A stretch of DNA of 42,998 nt from an uncultured Mycoplasmatota bacterium. Its GTDB lineage: Bacteria; Bacillota_I; Bacilli_A; RF39; UBA660. A program made the position numbers and the translations under genes. Under the pieces are notes generated by a model. It had not been told where the DNA came from. It made no database searches and worked only from the letters and a program-made list of their open reading frames with translations. The stretch spans positions 1 to 42,998 of the forward strand of contig CAMLWC010000009.1 of the NCBI GenBank assembly GCA_946488855.1, given 5' to 3'. Below are positions 1-7,867 of the stretch, in pieces; the first letter of the stretch is position 1, and each line of letters starts with the position of its first letter.

Positions 1-19
1 TAATTAATATTATTATATA

Positions 20-28
20 TGTTATAAT
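20..28 (+). promoter_or_regulatory. Extended -10 promoter element of the NUDIX gene
   Basis: TGT followed by TATAAT at 23-28 forms an extended -10 box. The matching -35 would fall at the very edge of the window and cannot be judged. A strong AAAGGAGG ribosome site lies just upstream of the ATG at 63. Confidence 0.5.
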
Positions 29-62
29 AATTATATAAAAATTTATTATTAAAGGAGGAAAA

Positions 63-554
63 ATGGAATTAGTAGATTTATTAAATAATAGAAAAGAATT
101 AATTGGTGAAACTTGTGAAAGAAATTCTGTCCCAAATGGAAAATATAGACTATCAATTCATATATGGATTGTTAATGACAAAAATGAAATATTTATTCAA
201 CAAAGAAGTGCGAACAGAAAAAAATTCCCTAATATGTGGACTAATACAGGTGGTGCTTGTGTTGCAGGAGAAACTAGTATTGAAACAGTTTTTAGAGAAT
301 TAAAAGAAGAATTGAATATTACTCCAAATATAGATAATTTAGAATTAATTGCATCTTACAAGAGAGAAAAAGATTATGTTGATGTATGGTTATTAAGACA
401 AAATATAAATATTACAGATTTAAAATTTAATGATAATGAAGTACAAGCAGCAAAGTGGGTGACTATAGAAGAGTGGAAAAAATTATTGATAGAAGAAAAA
501 GCAGTTAAATCTTCTACTGATTATTTTTTTAAATATATAAATAAGGAATTTTAA
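63..554 (+). CDS. NUDIX hydrolase, IPP-isomerase/YfcD-like
   Basis: A 163-residue NUDIX-fold protein that probably hydrolyses a nucleoside-diphosphate-linked substrate; the substrate cannot be told. The Nudix box runs over residues 64-86: G64, five residues, E70, seven residues, then R78-E79-L80-K81-E82-E83-L84-N85-I86. It is canonical except that the usual Gly near the end is Asn85. The early RLSIHIWIVN and QQRSANRKKFP stretches resemble the subgroup related to isopentenyl-diphosphate isomerase and YfcD, but the cysteine and glutamate that define true isomerases are not evident. The start at 63 is set by AAAGGAGG seven bases upstream. It stands alone, with a weak AT-only inverted repeat (547-567) over its stop codon. 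Confidence 0.85.
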   Translation: MELVDLLNNRKELIGETCERNSVPNGKYRLSIHIWIVNDKNEIFIQQRSANRKKFPNMWTNTGGACVAGETSIETVFRELKEELNITPNIDNLELIASYKREKDYVDVWLLRQNINITDLKFNDNEVQAAKWVTIEEWKKLLIEEKAVKSSTDYFFKYINKEF

Positions 555-596
555 ATTAATTAAAATTTAAGCAGAAATTAAGTAAGATAACATTGA

Positions 597-755
597 TATA
601 AATTTAATAAAACAATAATTGATTGTTTTGAAAATATAATAGAAAATGAAGAAATAAATGAATATAATAAATTAGGAAGTTATAATGAATATCCAATATC
701 AAAGAAAAATGAAACAAAATATTTAATATTGGAAAATTTGTTAATAATATTTTAA
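597..755 (+). pseudogene. Start-less open frame, possible gene remnant
   Basis: The gap between the NUDIX gene and spoVG holds an open frame without an in-frame ATG that ends at a TAA at 753-755. Its roughly 50 codons give a plausible, non-repetitive protein tail containing IIDCFENIIENEE and YNEYPISKKNE. I do not recognise the family. It may be the 3' scrap of a lost gene or chance; AT-rich DNA rarely stays open this long with such ordinary composition. Apart from the spoVG promoter nothing else is seen in this gap. Confidence 0.25.
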
Positions 756-787
756 ACTAAATATTTTACAATTTAAAATATAAATAC

Positions 788-816
788 TTGCAATTTTATT
801 AAAAATATTATATACT
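788..816 (+). promoter_or_regulatory. SigA-type promoter of spoVG
   Basis: TTGCAA at 788-793, 17 bases, TATACT at 811-816. The spacing is ideal and the position is right for spoVG, whose ribosome site GAAGGGAGAGG follows at about 831. Confidence 0.75.
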
Positions 817-848
817 TAAATTGTAATACTGAAGGGAGAGGTTTTTAA

Positions 849-1106
849 ATGGAAATTACATCAGTTACAGTTCGTAAAGAAGAAAAAGAAAATTCAAGAA
901 TGAGAGGAAAAGCATCTGTTCTAATTGATGATTGTTTTGCAATTCATGATATTAGAATTATCGAAGGTAATGATGGTTTATTCATCGCTATGCCTAGCCG
1001 TCAAAAAGCAAATGGGGAATATCGTGATATAGCTCATCCAATTAACCAAGAAACTCGTAAGATGTTCCAAGATAAAATATTAGAAGCTTACAAAAATGCT
1101 GAATAA
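849..1106 (+). CDS. spoVG: SpoVG family RNA/DNA-binding regulator
   Basis: 85 residues, the usual length of SpoVG cores. The start MEITSVTVRK, the central DDCFAIHDIRIIEG and the block GLFIAMPSR with DIAHPI are the family hallmarks. SpoVG is a small dimeric nucleic-acid-binding protein that affects septation, sporulation and post-transcriptional control in Bacillota. It is monocistronic: its own promoter (788-816) lies upstream and a terminator hairpin sits across its stop codon. Together with the SigK-like gene at 27.8 kb it hints at sporulation ability, although SpoVG also occurs in non-sporulating bacteria. Confidence 0.95.
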   Translation: MEITSVTVRKEEKENSRMRGKASVLIDDCFAIHDIRIIEGNDGLFIAMPSRQKANGEYRDIAHPINQETRKMFQDKILEAYKNAE

Positions 1107-1116
1107 GCATTTTTTT
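1092..1116 (+). terminator. Intrinsic terminator of spoVG across the stop codon
   Basis: AAAAATGC (1092-1099), loop TGAATAA containing the spoVG stop TAA, then GCATTTTT (1107-1114) running into a T tract. The stem is 8 bp and perfect. Confidence 0.8.
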
Positions 1117-1157
1117 AATTGTAATAAAATTGTGATATAATATAACCGGTGATTTTT

Positions 1158-1979
1158 ATGAAAACTTTAATTATGATTTCTAATTTAAATCAAATTAATT
1201 TAAAATGTGATGGGGTTATTATTGGCATTAAAGGTTTAAGTGTCAATATGCCTGCATATTTTGAATTAGAAGATTTAAAGAATATTAATAAAGAAGTATT
1301 TGTTTGTTTAAATAAAAATATGCATAATAGTGATATAAATTATTTAAAAGAAACATTAATTAAACTAAATGATTATAATATTAAAGGTGTTATATTTTAT
1401 GATTTAAGTATACCTAATTTGGCTAAAAAATTAAATTTAAATTATGATTTGGTATGGAGTCAAGAACATATGACTACAAACTATAACACTATTAATTTTT
1501 GGTATAATAAAAATATAAAATATACTTGGGTATCTAATGATATTACTTTAAGAGAAATGAAAGAAATAAAAGAAAATACTAAATCTAAATTAATGGTTAC
1601 TTTATTTGGTTATTTGCCTATGTTTGTATCAAGAAGACATTTAGTTAAAAATTATTTAGAAACGTTTAATTTAAAAGATGAATCTAAAATAAATTATATT
1701 GAAAAAGAAGATCATATTTATCCTTTAGTTGATAATAATGAAACTATTGTTTATACTGATTTTATTTTAAATGGATTAAAAGAAAAATTATTATTAGATT
1801 ACGATTATATTGTTTTAAATAGTTTTTTAATTGATGAAGATAAGTTTAGTAAAGTAATAGATATATTTAATAATGTAAATAGTGATAATGTAGATGAATT
1901 AGATAATGAATTAAATAATTTATTTAATAATTTAGGAAAGGGCTTTTTCTATAATGAAACTGTTTATAAGGTGAAGTAA
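1158..1979 (+). CDS. U32-family partner protein, TrhP1/YrrN-like
   Basis: 273 residues. It lies directly before, and only one base from, a clear U32 family protein, as yrrN lies before yrrO in Bacillus subtilis. It has the TIM-barrel-like opening of that family (CDGVIIGIKGLS, then FVCLNKNM, then GVIFYDLSIPNLAKK) but none of the clustered cysteines of the longer partner. In B. subtilis the two act together as TrhP1/TrhP2 in prephenate-dependent 5-hydroxylation of tRNA uridine 34; that role here is inferred from family and order. The start at 1158 uses the ribosome site GGTGAT; an upstream in-frame GTG at 1149 lies inside that site and is unlikely. Confidence 0.7.
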   Translation: MKTLIMISNLNQINLKCDGVIIGIKGLSVNMPAYFELEDLKNINKEVFVCLNKNMHNSDINYLKETLIKLNDYNIKGVIFYDLSIPNLAKKLNLNYDLVWSQEHMTTNYNTINFWYNKNIKYTWVSNDITLREMKEIKENTKSKLMVTLFGYLPMFVSRRHLVKNYLETFNLKDESKINYIEKEDHIYPLVDNNETIVYTDFILNGLKEKLLLDYDYIVLNSFLIDEDKFSKVIDIFNNVNSDNVDELDNELNNLFNNLGKGFFYNETVYKVK

Positions 1980-3167
1980 ATGAAACCAGAATTATTAGCG
2001 CCAGCAGGTGATTTAGAAAGATTAAAATTTGCTTTATTATATGGAGCAGATGCTGTATATTTGGGTGGACAATTATTTGGGTTAAGAGCCAATGCCATTA
2101 ATTTTACATTAGAACAATTAAAAGAAGGTGTAGAATTTGCTCATTCTTTAAATAAAAAAGTTTATGTAACTGTTAATATTGTATTACATAATAAAGAAAT
2201 TAAATTTTTAATTGATTATTTAAAACAATTAGATGAAATAAAAGTAGATGCCATAATAGTTAGTGATTTAACCGTATTAGATTTAGCTAAAAAACATACC
2301 AATTTAGAAGTTCATATATCTACACAACAATCAACTTTAAATTATGAAGCAGTAGAATATTTAAAAGCTTTAGGTGTAACTAGAGTAGTACTAGGTAGAG
2401 AAGCAACAAAAGAAGATATTGAAATTATTAAAAAAGTAGGATTAGAAGTTGAAATATTTATTCATGGTGCAATGTGTGCTAGTTATAGTGGTAGATGTGT
2501 TTTATCAAATTATTTAACTAATAGAGATGCTAATCGTGGTGGTTGTAGTCAAATATGTCGTTGGGATTTTGATTTGTTGGATGAAAATAAAAACATAATT
2601 AAAGGAGAAAAAAATTTTACGTTTTGCTCAAAAGATTTATCTTTATTAAAACATATAAATGAAATATGTGATATGGGTGTAACTTCTTTAAAAATAGAAG
2701 GAAGAATGCGTTCTATTTATTATATAGCGACAGTTGTAAATGTTTATAGAAAAGTAATAGATAATTATTATGATAAAAAATATGTATACAATTCTAGTTA
2801 TGAGAATATACTATCTAGAGTAGCAAATAGAGATAGTATTGTTCAATTTTTTGACTCTAATTATGGTAAAGATTGTAGTTATTATAATGACCGTATTGAA
2901 GTGTCTAATCAAGATTTTTTAGGCGTAGTATTAGATTATAATAAAGATACTAAAATTGCTACTATAGAACAAAGAAACTATTTTAAGAAAGGGGATATCG
3001 TTGAATTTTTTGGTCCAGATAAAATAAATACTTATCAAGTAGATGAAATATATGATGAAGATAATAATTTAATTGAAATTGTTAGACATCCTAAACAAAT
3101 AGTTTACTTGAAAATAGATTTCAAACTAAATAAAAATGATTTGATGCGAATTAAGGTTGACAAATAA
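1980..3167 (+). CDS. trhP2: U32 peptidase-like tRNA hydroxylation protein, TrhP2/YrrO-like
   Basis: 395 residues, full length for the family. The N-terminus KPELLAPAGDLERLKFALLYGADAVY is the U32 signature start. The core HGAMC...GRC...GGCSQIC gives Cys166, Cys173, Cys189 and Cys193, a spacing matching the iron-sulphur ligands of TrhP-type proteins, and LKIEGRMRS is also typical. Members once called collagenases are now known to hydroxylate tRNA wobble uridine using prephenate (TrhP in E. coli, TrhP1/P2 in B. subtilis). The start follows the stop of the upstream partner directly, so the two are surely co-translated. No SAM-dependent O-methyltransferase gene (the third member in B. subtilis) is beside them. 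Confidence 0.85.
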   Translation: MKPELLAPAGDLERLKFALLYGADAVYLGGQLFGLRANAINFTLEQLKEGVEFAHSLNKKVYVTVNIVLHNKEIKFLIDYLKQLDEIKVDAIIVSDLTVLDLAKKHTNLEVHISTQQSTLNYEAVEYLKALGVTRVVLGREATKEDIEIIKKVGLEVEIFIHGAMCASYSGRCVLSNYLTNRDANRGGCSQICRWDFDLLDENKNIIKGEKNFTFCSKDLSLLKHINEICDMGVTSLKIEGRMRSIYYIATVVNVYRKVIDNYYDKKYVYNSSYENILSRVANRDSIVQFFDSNYGKDCSYYNDRIEVSNQDFLGVVLDYNKDTKIATIEQRNYFKKGDIVEFFGPDKINTYQVDEIYDEDNNLIEIVRHPKQIVYLKIDFKLNKNDLMRIKVDK

Positions 3168-3213
3168 AAAAAAATATAGTATCATTTTGTAGACTTAAAA
3201 AGAGGTGAATAGA

Positions 3214-3678
3214 ATGACAAATGAAGTTTATGTGACTGCTAAAGGTTTAGAAGATATGAAAAATGAATTAGATTATCTAATTAATGAAAAAAGACCTGAA
3301 GTTATAAATGCATTAAAAGAAGCTAGAGCTTTAGGTGATTTATCAGAAAATGCAGAATATGATGCAGCTAGAAATGACCAAGCAATTACTGAAAATAGAA
3401 TTAAAGAATTAGAAGTTTTAATTGAAAAAGCTAAAATAATCGATGAAGTAGCAACTGATAAAGTAACTATTGGAAATAGTGTTAAATTAGAATATGTTGA
3501 AGATGGTGATGTTGAAACTTATTCGATCGTTGGAAGTACAGAAGCAGATCCATTTGCAAATAAAATTTCTAATGAATCTCCAATTGCAAAAGCTATATTA
3601 GGTGCTAAAGTTAATGATGTTGTAGCAGTTGAAAGTCCTAATGGAACTTACAATGTTAAAATTGTTGAAATATTTTAA
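3214..3678 (+). CDS. greA: Transcription elongation factor GreA
   Basis: 154 residues. The N-terminal coiled coil includes LEDMKNELDYLINEKRPEV, the tip ARALGDLSENAEYDAARNDQ with its acidic residues, and a return helix. The C-terminal FKBP-like domain contains IGNSVKLEY and ISNESPIAKAILGAKVND. GreA inserts its coiled coil into the RNA polymerase secondary channel and stimulates cleavage of backtracked transcripts. The ATG at 3214 sits six bases after the GAGGTG ribosome site; a GTG at 3205 lies within that site. It is followed by a terminator, so it is probably the last gene of the U32 unit or is transcribed alone. Confidence 0.97.
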   Translation: MTNEVYVTAKGLEDMKNELDYLINEKRPEVINALKEARALGDLSENAEYDAARNDQAITENRIKELEVLIEKAKIIDEVATDKVTIGNSVKLEYVEDGDVETYSIVGSTEADPFANKISNESPIAKAILGAKVNDVVAVESPNGTYNVKIVEIF

Positions 3679-3682
3679 AATT

Positions 3683-3704
3683 ACATCTTAATAGATGTTT
3701 TTTT
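3683..3704 (+). terminator. Intrinsic terminator of greA
   Basis: ACATCT, loop TAAT, AGATGT, then seven T. The stem is short but perfect and lies just after the greA stop codon. Confidence 0.7.
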
Positions 3705-3714
3705 AAAATTTTAC

Positions 3715-3743
3715 TTGAAAATAAAAGATAAATATTATATACT
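3715..3743 (+). promoter_or_regulatory. SigA-type promoter of tig
   Basis: TTGAAA at 3715-3720, 17 bases, TATACT at 3738-3743. It lies about 28 bases before the tig ATG, which has GGAGGA upstream. Confidence 0.75.
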
Positions 3744-3771
3744 ATTAAATGTAATTTGAAGGAGGATTATA

Positions 3772-5007
3772 ATGAAAGAAGTTATTATTAAAATTGATGG
3801 TGAAGAATGGAAAACTGCAATGGATAAGGCATTTAAAAAATTAAATAAAGATGCAAAAATTGATGGTTTTAGGCCAGGTAAAGCACCAAAAGAAATATTT
3901 ATAAAAAAATATGGTATGACTAGTATTTATATGGAAGCAGCAGAAGCAAGCTTAAATAAAGCATACGAAATGATGTTAGAAAAAAATGGTGATGATGTAA
4001 TTGTTGCACAACCAGAAGTAAATGTTTCAGCAGTTACTGATGAATATGTAGAATTTAAATTTAATTTAACTTTAAAACCAGAAGTAAAATTAGGTAAATA
4101 TACTGGTTTGGGTGTTAAAAAAGAAGAAGTAAAAGTTACTAAAGAAGAAGTAAGTGAAGCTTTAAAACAAATGCAAGAAAGATATATCGAAAATATCGAT
4201 AAAGAAGGTAAAGTAGAAAATGGTGACATTGCTGTTATCGATTTTGAAGGATTTAAAGATGGAGTTGCTTTTGATGGTGGAAAAGGTGAAGATTATTCAT
4301 TAAAAATTGGAAGCAACACATTTATTCCAGGATTTGAAGAACAAGTAATCGGCATGGAAAAAGGTGAAGAAAAAGATATTAACTTAAGTTTCCCAGATGA
4401 TTATCATGTTGATGAATTAAAAGGTCAACCAGTTGTATTTAAAGTAAAAGTTAAAGAAATTAAAGAACAAAAATTACCAGAGTTAGATAAAGATTTCTTT
4501 GAAGATCTAGGAATGGAAGGAATTGATTCTAAAGAATCTTTAGAAAAACAATTAGAAGAAAATATTAAAGCAAGAAAAGAAGCAGAAGCAGATAATAAAT
4601 ATATTGACGATTTATTAGAGAAAGCTGCAAAGAATACAAAAATAGATATTCCTGAAGTAATAATAAATGAAGAAATTGATCGTATTATTAAACAATATGA
4701 AGAAAATTTAAAAATGCAAGGTATTACTTTAGAAATGTTCTATAAATTTACAAATAGTGATGAACAAGCATTAAGAGATCAAATGAAAGAAGAAGCAACT
4801 AAACGTGTTACATATCGTTTAATGTTAGAAGAAATTGCTAATAAAGAAAACATTGAAGTAACAGATGAACAAGCTGAAACTGAAGCAACAACTTTAGCTA
4901 CTAAATATCAAATGGATAAAGATGAATTCTTAAAATTATTTGGTGGTTTAGAAATGGTTAAATACGATTTAAAAATGCGTCAAGCTATAGAAGTTCTAAA
5001 AAAATAG
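3772..5007 (+). CDS. tig: Trigger factor, ribosome-associated chaperone
   Basis: 411 residues. The N-terminal ribosome-binding domain has the signature GFRPGKAPKEI at about residue 32. The central FKBP-type prolyl isomerase domain runs from about 147 to 230 (GDIAVIDFEG, NTFIPGFEEQVIGM). The helical C-terminal chaperone region follows. Trigger factor docks at the ribosome exit tunnel and shields nascent chains. The N-terminus is slightly short: the protein opens at the strand VIIKIDGEEW and lacks roughly the first ten residues seen in E. coli Tig. The start is fixed by GGAGGATTATAATG and its own promoter, so this shortening looks real and is probably tolerated. Confidence 0.96.
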   Translation: MKEVIIKIDGEEWKTAMDKAFKKLNKDAKIDGFRPGKAPKEIFIKKYGMTSIYMEAAEASLNKAYEMMLEKNGDDVIVAQPEVNVSAVTDEYVEFKFNLTLKPEVKLGKYTGLGVKKEEVKVTKEEVSEALKQMQERYIENIDKEGKVENGDIAVIDFEGFKDGVAFDGGKGEDYSLKIGSNTFIPGFEEQVIGMEKGEEKDINLSFPDDYHVDELKGQPVVFKVKVKEIKEQKLPELDKDFFEDLGMEGIDSKESLEKQLEENIKARKEAEADNKYIDDLLEKAAKNTKIDIPEVIINEEIDRIIKQYEENLKMQGITLEMFYKFTNSDEQALRDQMKEEATKRVTYRLMLEEIANKENIEVTDEQAETEATTLATKYQMDKDEFLKLFGGLEMVKYDLKMRQAIEVLKK

Positions 5008-5016
5008 AACTTTTTT
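4991..5016 (+). terminator. Intrinsic terminator of tig across its stop codon
   Basis: AAGTTCTA, loop of six A, TAGAACTT and a T run. The stop TAG (5005-5007) is the first three bases of the descending arm. rsmD begins only 14 bases later, so read-through is probably needed for rsmD. Confidence 0.75.
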
Positions 5017-5029
5017 CATAGGAGAATAT

Positions 5030-5545
5030 ATGAGAGTAATAAGTGGTAAATATAAAGGAAAAATATTAGATGGATTTAATATAAATGGTACTAGGCCTAC
5101 TATGGATAGAGTAAAAGAATCCATGTTTGCAATGATTCAAAATAATTTAAAAGACAAAGTAGTATTAGATTTATTTGCTGGTAGTGGTAGTTTAGGTATT
5201 GAAGCATTAAGTAATGGAGCTAAAATATGTTATTTTGTTGATAATAATAAAATAGCTATCGATACAATTAAAAAAAATACTATTGGAATAGATAATAAAG
5301 TTATTATTAAAAAAGATTGTTTTGATGCCTTAAGAGATTTTGATTTAAAATTTGATGTTATTTTGTTAGATCCTCCTTATCATGATAATTTGATAAATAA
5401 TGTGTTATTAAAAATAGAAGAATATAATTTGTTAAATGAAAATGGTATCATAGTTTGTGAAGTAGAAGAAGAAATACAAACTGATTATCAAATTATTAAA
5501 GAAAAAAAATATGGTAGTAAAAAAGTCATTATATTAAAATTGTAA
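5030..5545 (+). CDS. rsmD: 16S rRNA m2G966 methyltransferase RsmD
   Basis: 171 residues. It shows MRVISGKYKGKIL at the start, TRPTMDRVKESMF, the SAM-binding motif VLDLFAGSGSLGIEA, and the catalytic motif DPPY at residues 114-117, all as in RsmD. It methylates N2 of G966 (E. coli numbering) in 16S rRNA. The ribosome site is GGAGAA before the ATG at 5030. There is no obvious promoter between the tig terminator and this gene, so expression may come from tig read-through. A coaD gene, often next to rsmD, is absent here. Confidence 0.93.
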   Translation: MRVISGKYKGKILDGFNINGTRPTMDRVKESMFAMIQNNLKDKVVLDLFAGSGSLGIEALSNGAKICYFVDNNKIAIDTIKKNTIGIDNKVIIKKDCFDALRDFDLKFDVILLDPPYHDNLINNVLLKIEEYNLLNENGIIVCEVEEEIQTDYQIIKEKKYGSKKVIILKL

Positions 5546-5562
5546 GAAATTACAATTTTTTT
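5537..5562 (+). terminator. Intrinsic terminator of rsmD across its stop codon
   Basis: AAATTGTAA, loop GAAA, TTACAATTT, then T tract. The stop TAA (5543-5545) closes the ascending arm. The stem is 9 bp and perfect. Confidence 0.8.
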
Positions 5563-5621
5563 AATATATAAGCAGGAATTTGAATTACTTTTGTCGTATA
5601 TAACTAGTAGGAGGTAATTTA

Positions 5622-6482
5622 ATGAAAAAATTATTAACTGCAAAATATGAAGTTATATTTATGTATACAGTAGTAAAAAATGAAAAAATATTAAAATTAT
5701 TAATTGAACAAATATTAAATAGAAAATATAATGAATTTGTAATATTAAATCCTAATTTAATTAAAGATAATATTAATAATATAGGTCAGAAATTAGATTT
5801 GTTAATAAAAGCAGATGATGAATATATAAATGTTGAATTAAATTCTAAATATAATAAATATATAAAAGAAAGAAATTTATTATATGTTTTTAAATTATGT
5901 TTAGATAAAAGCGAAAAAGATAAACAAACCTTAAAAGGAAATGTAAAACAAATAAATATAAATTTTGGAAGAAAAAGTAAAGGAATAGAAGATATAGCAG
6001 TAGTAAATTTAATGAATAATAAAAAAGTAACTACAAAAATAGAAATAAAAAATTTAAATGTAGACTTTTATATTAAAAAGTATTATAATAATTATAAGTT
6101 AACAAAAGAAGAAGAATTGTATGTAATGTTAGGGTTAGAATTAGAGGAATTAAACAAATTAAGTGAAAGGAATGAGATAGTGAAAGAATTTAAAAAAAGT
6201 GTTGAAGAAGCAAACAAAGATGAATTAGTAGTAAAATGGTTTACGCCAGAACAAGAAAGAGAAATGCGGGAAAATTATATAAGGAGTGAAGCCGAAGAAA
6301 AGGGAATGAAAAGAGGTATCAATGAAGGCAAAAAAGTAGGCATCGCTGAAGGTAAAAAAGCAGGAATTTTAGAAGGACTATTACAAACGGCTAAAAATAT
6401 GTTAGATGCAGGTATGAATATTGAAACAATATCAAAACTAACAGGATTATCAGTAAAAAAAATTAAAGATATGTTATTATAA
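5622..6482 (+). CDS. Rpn family recombination-promoting nuclease / PD-(D/E)XK transposase-like protein
   Basis: 286 residues. The N-terminal nuclease-like domain has GQKLDLLIKADDEYINVELN: D59 and E72 fit the PD-(D/E)XK acidic pair, but the residue two after the glutamate is Asn74 where the family usually has Gln, so activity is uncertain. The C-terminus has glycine-rich heptad-like repeats (EGKKVGIAEGKKAGILEG) and a closing helix-turn-helix-like segment (ETISKLTGLSVKKIKDMLL), both typical of Rpn/PDDEXK_2 proteins. Known Rpn proteins are DNA endonucleases linked to RecA-independent recombination and phage defence. It has its own AGGAGGT ribosome site and no partner gene, and such genes are often present in several copies per genome. 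Confidence 0.8.
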   Translation: MKKLLTAKYEVIFMYTVVKNEKILKLLIEQILNRKYNEFVILNPNLIKDNINNIGQKLDLLIKADDEYINVELNSKYNKYIKERNLLYVFKLCLDKSEKDKQTLKGNVKQININFGRKSKGIEDIAVVNLMNNKKVTTKIEIKNLNVDFYIKKYYNNYKLTKEEELYVMLGLELEELNKLSERNEIVKEFKKSVEEANKDELVVKWFTPEQEREMRENYIRSEAEEKGMKRGINEGKKVGIAEGKKAGILEGLLQTAKNMLDAGMNIETISKLTGLSVKKIKDMLL

Positions 6483-6530
6483 ACTATCTTTTTTTTATTA
6501 AATATAGTATAATTTTAAAAGGTGATATAT

Positions 6531-7835
6531 ATGTTTGAAAACTTAGGAGATAGATTAACAAGTGTAGTAAATAAAATTAAAGGTTATGGTAAAATAACTG
6601 AAGAAAATATAAGCGAAATTACAAGAGAATTAAGATTAGCGCTTCTTGAAGCAGATGTTAATTATCAAGTTGTAAAAGAATTTATTAGTAATGTCAAAGA
6701 AAAAGCTTTAGGTGAAGAAGTATCTAATAGCTTAAAACCTAGCGAATTATTTATTAAAATAGTAAAAGATGAATTAGTTGAACTATTAGGTGGAGAAAAA
6801 AAAGATTTAGTTACTAATAAAGATTTAAATGTTTTAATGTTAGTTGGGTTACAAGGTAGTGGTAAAACAACTACTATTGGTAAACTAAGTTTATTATTAA
6901 GAAAAAAATATAATAAAAAACCATTATTAGTGGCTTGTGATGTATATAGACCAGCTGCTATTGACCAATTAAAACAAATAGGTAAAGAATTAAATATTGA
7001 AGTTTATGAAGAAGGAAAAAAAGATCCTCGAGAAATAGTAACTAATGCAATTAAATATGCTAAAGAAAATAATTTTAATTACATTTTAATCGATACAGCA
7101 GGTAGATTACATATAGATGAAGAATTAATGGATGAATTAAATGATATTAAAGATATAGTAAATCCAGATGAAATATTATTAGTAGTAGATGCTATGACAG
7201 GCCAAGATGCTATTAATGTTATAACCGGTTTTAATGATAAATTAGAACTAACTGGAGCTATTTTAACTAAATTAGATGGCGATACTAAAGGTGGTGTTGC
7301 TTTATCAGTAAGACATTTAACTAATGTTCCAATTAAATTTGTTGGTGTATCAGAAAAAATGGATGGCTTAGAAGAATTTTATCCAGAAAGAATGGCTACT
7401 CGTATTTTAGATATGGGCGATTTAATGGGAATGATTGAAAAAGCAGAAAATATTATGGATGATGAAGCAATCGAATCAGCTAAAAAAATGCAAAAGGGTA
7501 ATTTTGATTTAGAAGATTTTTTAGTTCAATTAAAACAAATAAAAAAATTAGGACCTCTAGAAAATATATTAAAAATGTTACCAGGTGCTAAAAAAATGGG
7601 GTTAAATAATATTCAAATTAATCCTAAAGATATGTTACATATTGAAGCTATTATTTTATCGATGACTCCATATGAAAGAAAACACCCTGAAGTACTAAAA
7701 GCGAGTCGTAAACAACGAATTGCTAAAGGTAGTGGCAGAAGTGTTGAAGAAGTAAATAGATTATTAAAACAATTTGAACAAATGAAATTATTAATGAAAC
7801 AATTTAAAAATGGTAATTTTAAAATGCCATTTTAA
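6531..7835 (+). CDS. ffh: Signal recognition particle protein Ffh
   Basis: 434 residues. The N domain helices come first, then the G domain: GLQGSGKT (106-113), DTAGRL, TKLDGDTKGG and a conserved GVSEKMDGLEEFYPERMA linker. The methionine-rich M domain with SRKQRIAKGSGRSVEEVNRLL binds 4.5S/6S RNA. It targets nascent membrane proteins to FtsY and SecYEG. The ATG at 6531 follows the ribosome site AGGTGAT; the in-frame GTG at 6522 is part of that site. A TATAAT lies at 6508-6513. It converges with the anti-sigma gene and shares its terminator. Confidence 0.97.
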   Translation: MFENLGDRLTSVVNKIKGYGKITEENISEITRELRLALLEADVNYQVVKEFISNVKEKALGEEVSNSLKPSELFIKIVKDELVELLGGEKKDLVTNKDLNVLMLVGLQGSGKTTTIGKLSLLLRKKYNKKPLLVACDVYRPAAIDQLKQIGKELNIEVYEEGKKDPREIVTNAIKYAKENNFNYILIDTAGRLHIDEELMDELNDIKDIVNPDEILLVVDAMTGQDAINVITGFNDKLELTGAILTKLDGDTKGGVALSVRHLTNVPIKFVGVSEKMDGLEEFYPERMATRILDMGDLMGMIEKAENIMDDEAIESAKKMQKGNFDLEDFLVQLKQIKKLGPLENILKMLPGAKKMGLNNIQINPKDMLHIEAIILSMTPYERKHPEVLKASRKQRIAKGSGRSVEEVNRLLKQFEQMKLLMKQFKNGNFKMPF

Positions 7836-7836
7836 A

Positions 7837-7867
7837 AAATAGACACTGAATTAATCAGTGTCTATTT
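7837..7867. terminator. Bidirectional terminator between ffh and the anti-sigma gene
   Basis: AAATAGACACTGA, loop ATTAA, TCAGTGTCTATTT: a perfect 13-bp stem with A tract on one side and T tract on the other, usable from both strands. The stop codon of the minus-strand gene is in the loop. Confidence 0.85.

Noticed and set aside
1149-1157. Upstream GTG/ATG starts for several genes (1149, 3205, 6522, 15881, 18217, 26490, 27799, 29885, 33074, 35222)
   Set aside because: In each case the codon lies within or before the ribosome binding site, or inside the promoter, of a better-placed downstream ATG.
3927-4229. Open frame on the minus strand inside tig
   Set aside because: It is a shadow of the tig coding sequence, has no ribosome site, and gives a low-complexity Ser/Leu/Phe product. 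The other opposite-strand frames inside housekeeping genes (for example 37778-38143 and 38938-39351) are rejected for the same reason.
5622-6482. Active transposable element based on the Rpn-type protein
   Set aside because: No inverted terminal repeats or target duplications flank it; the gene stands singly between rsmD and ffh.
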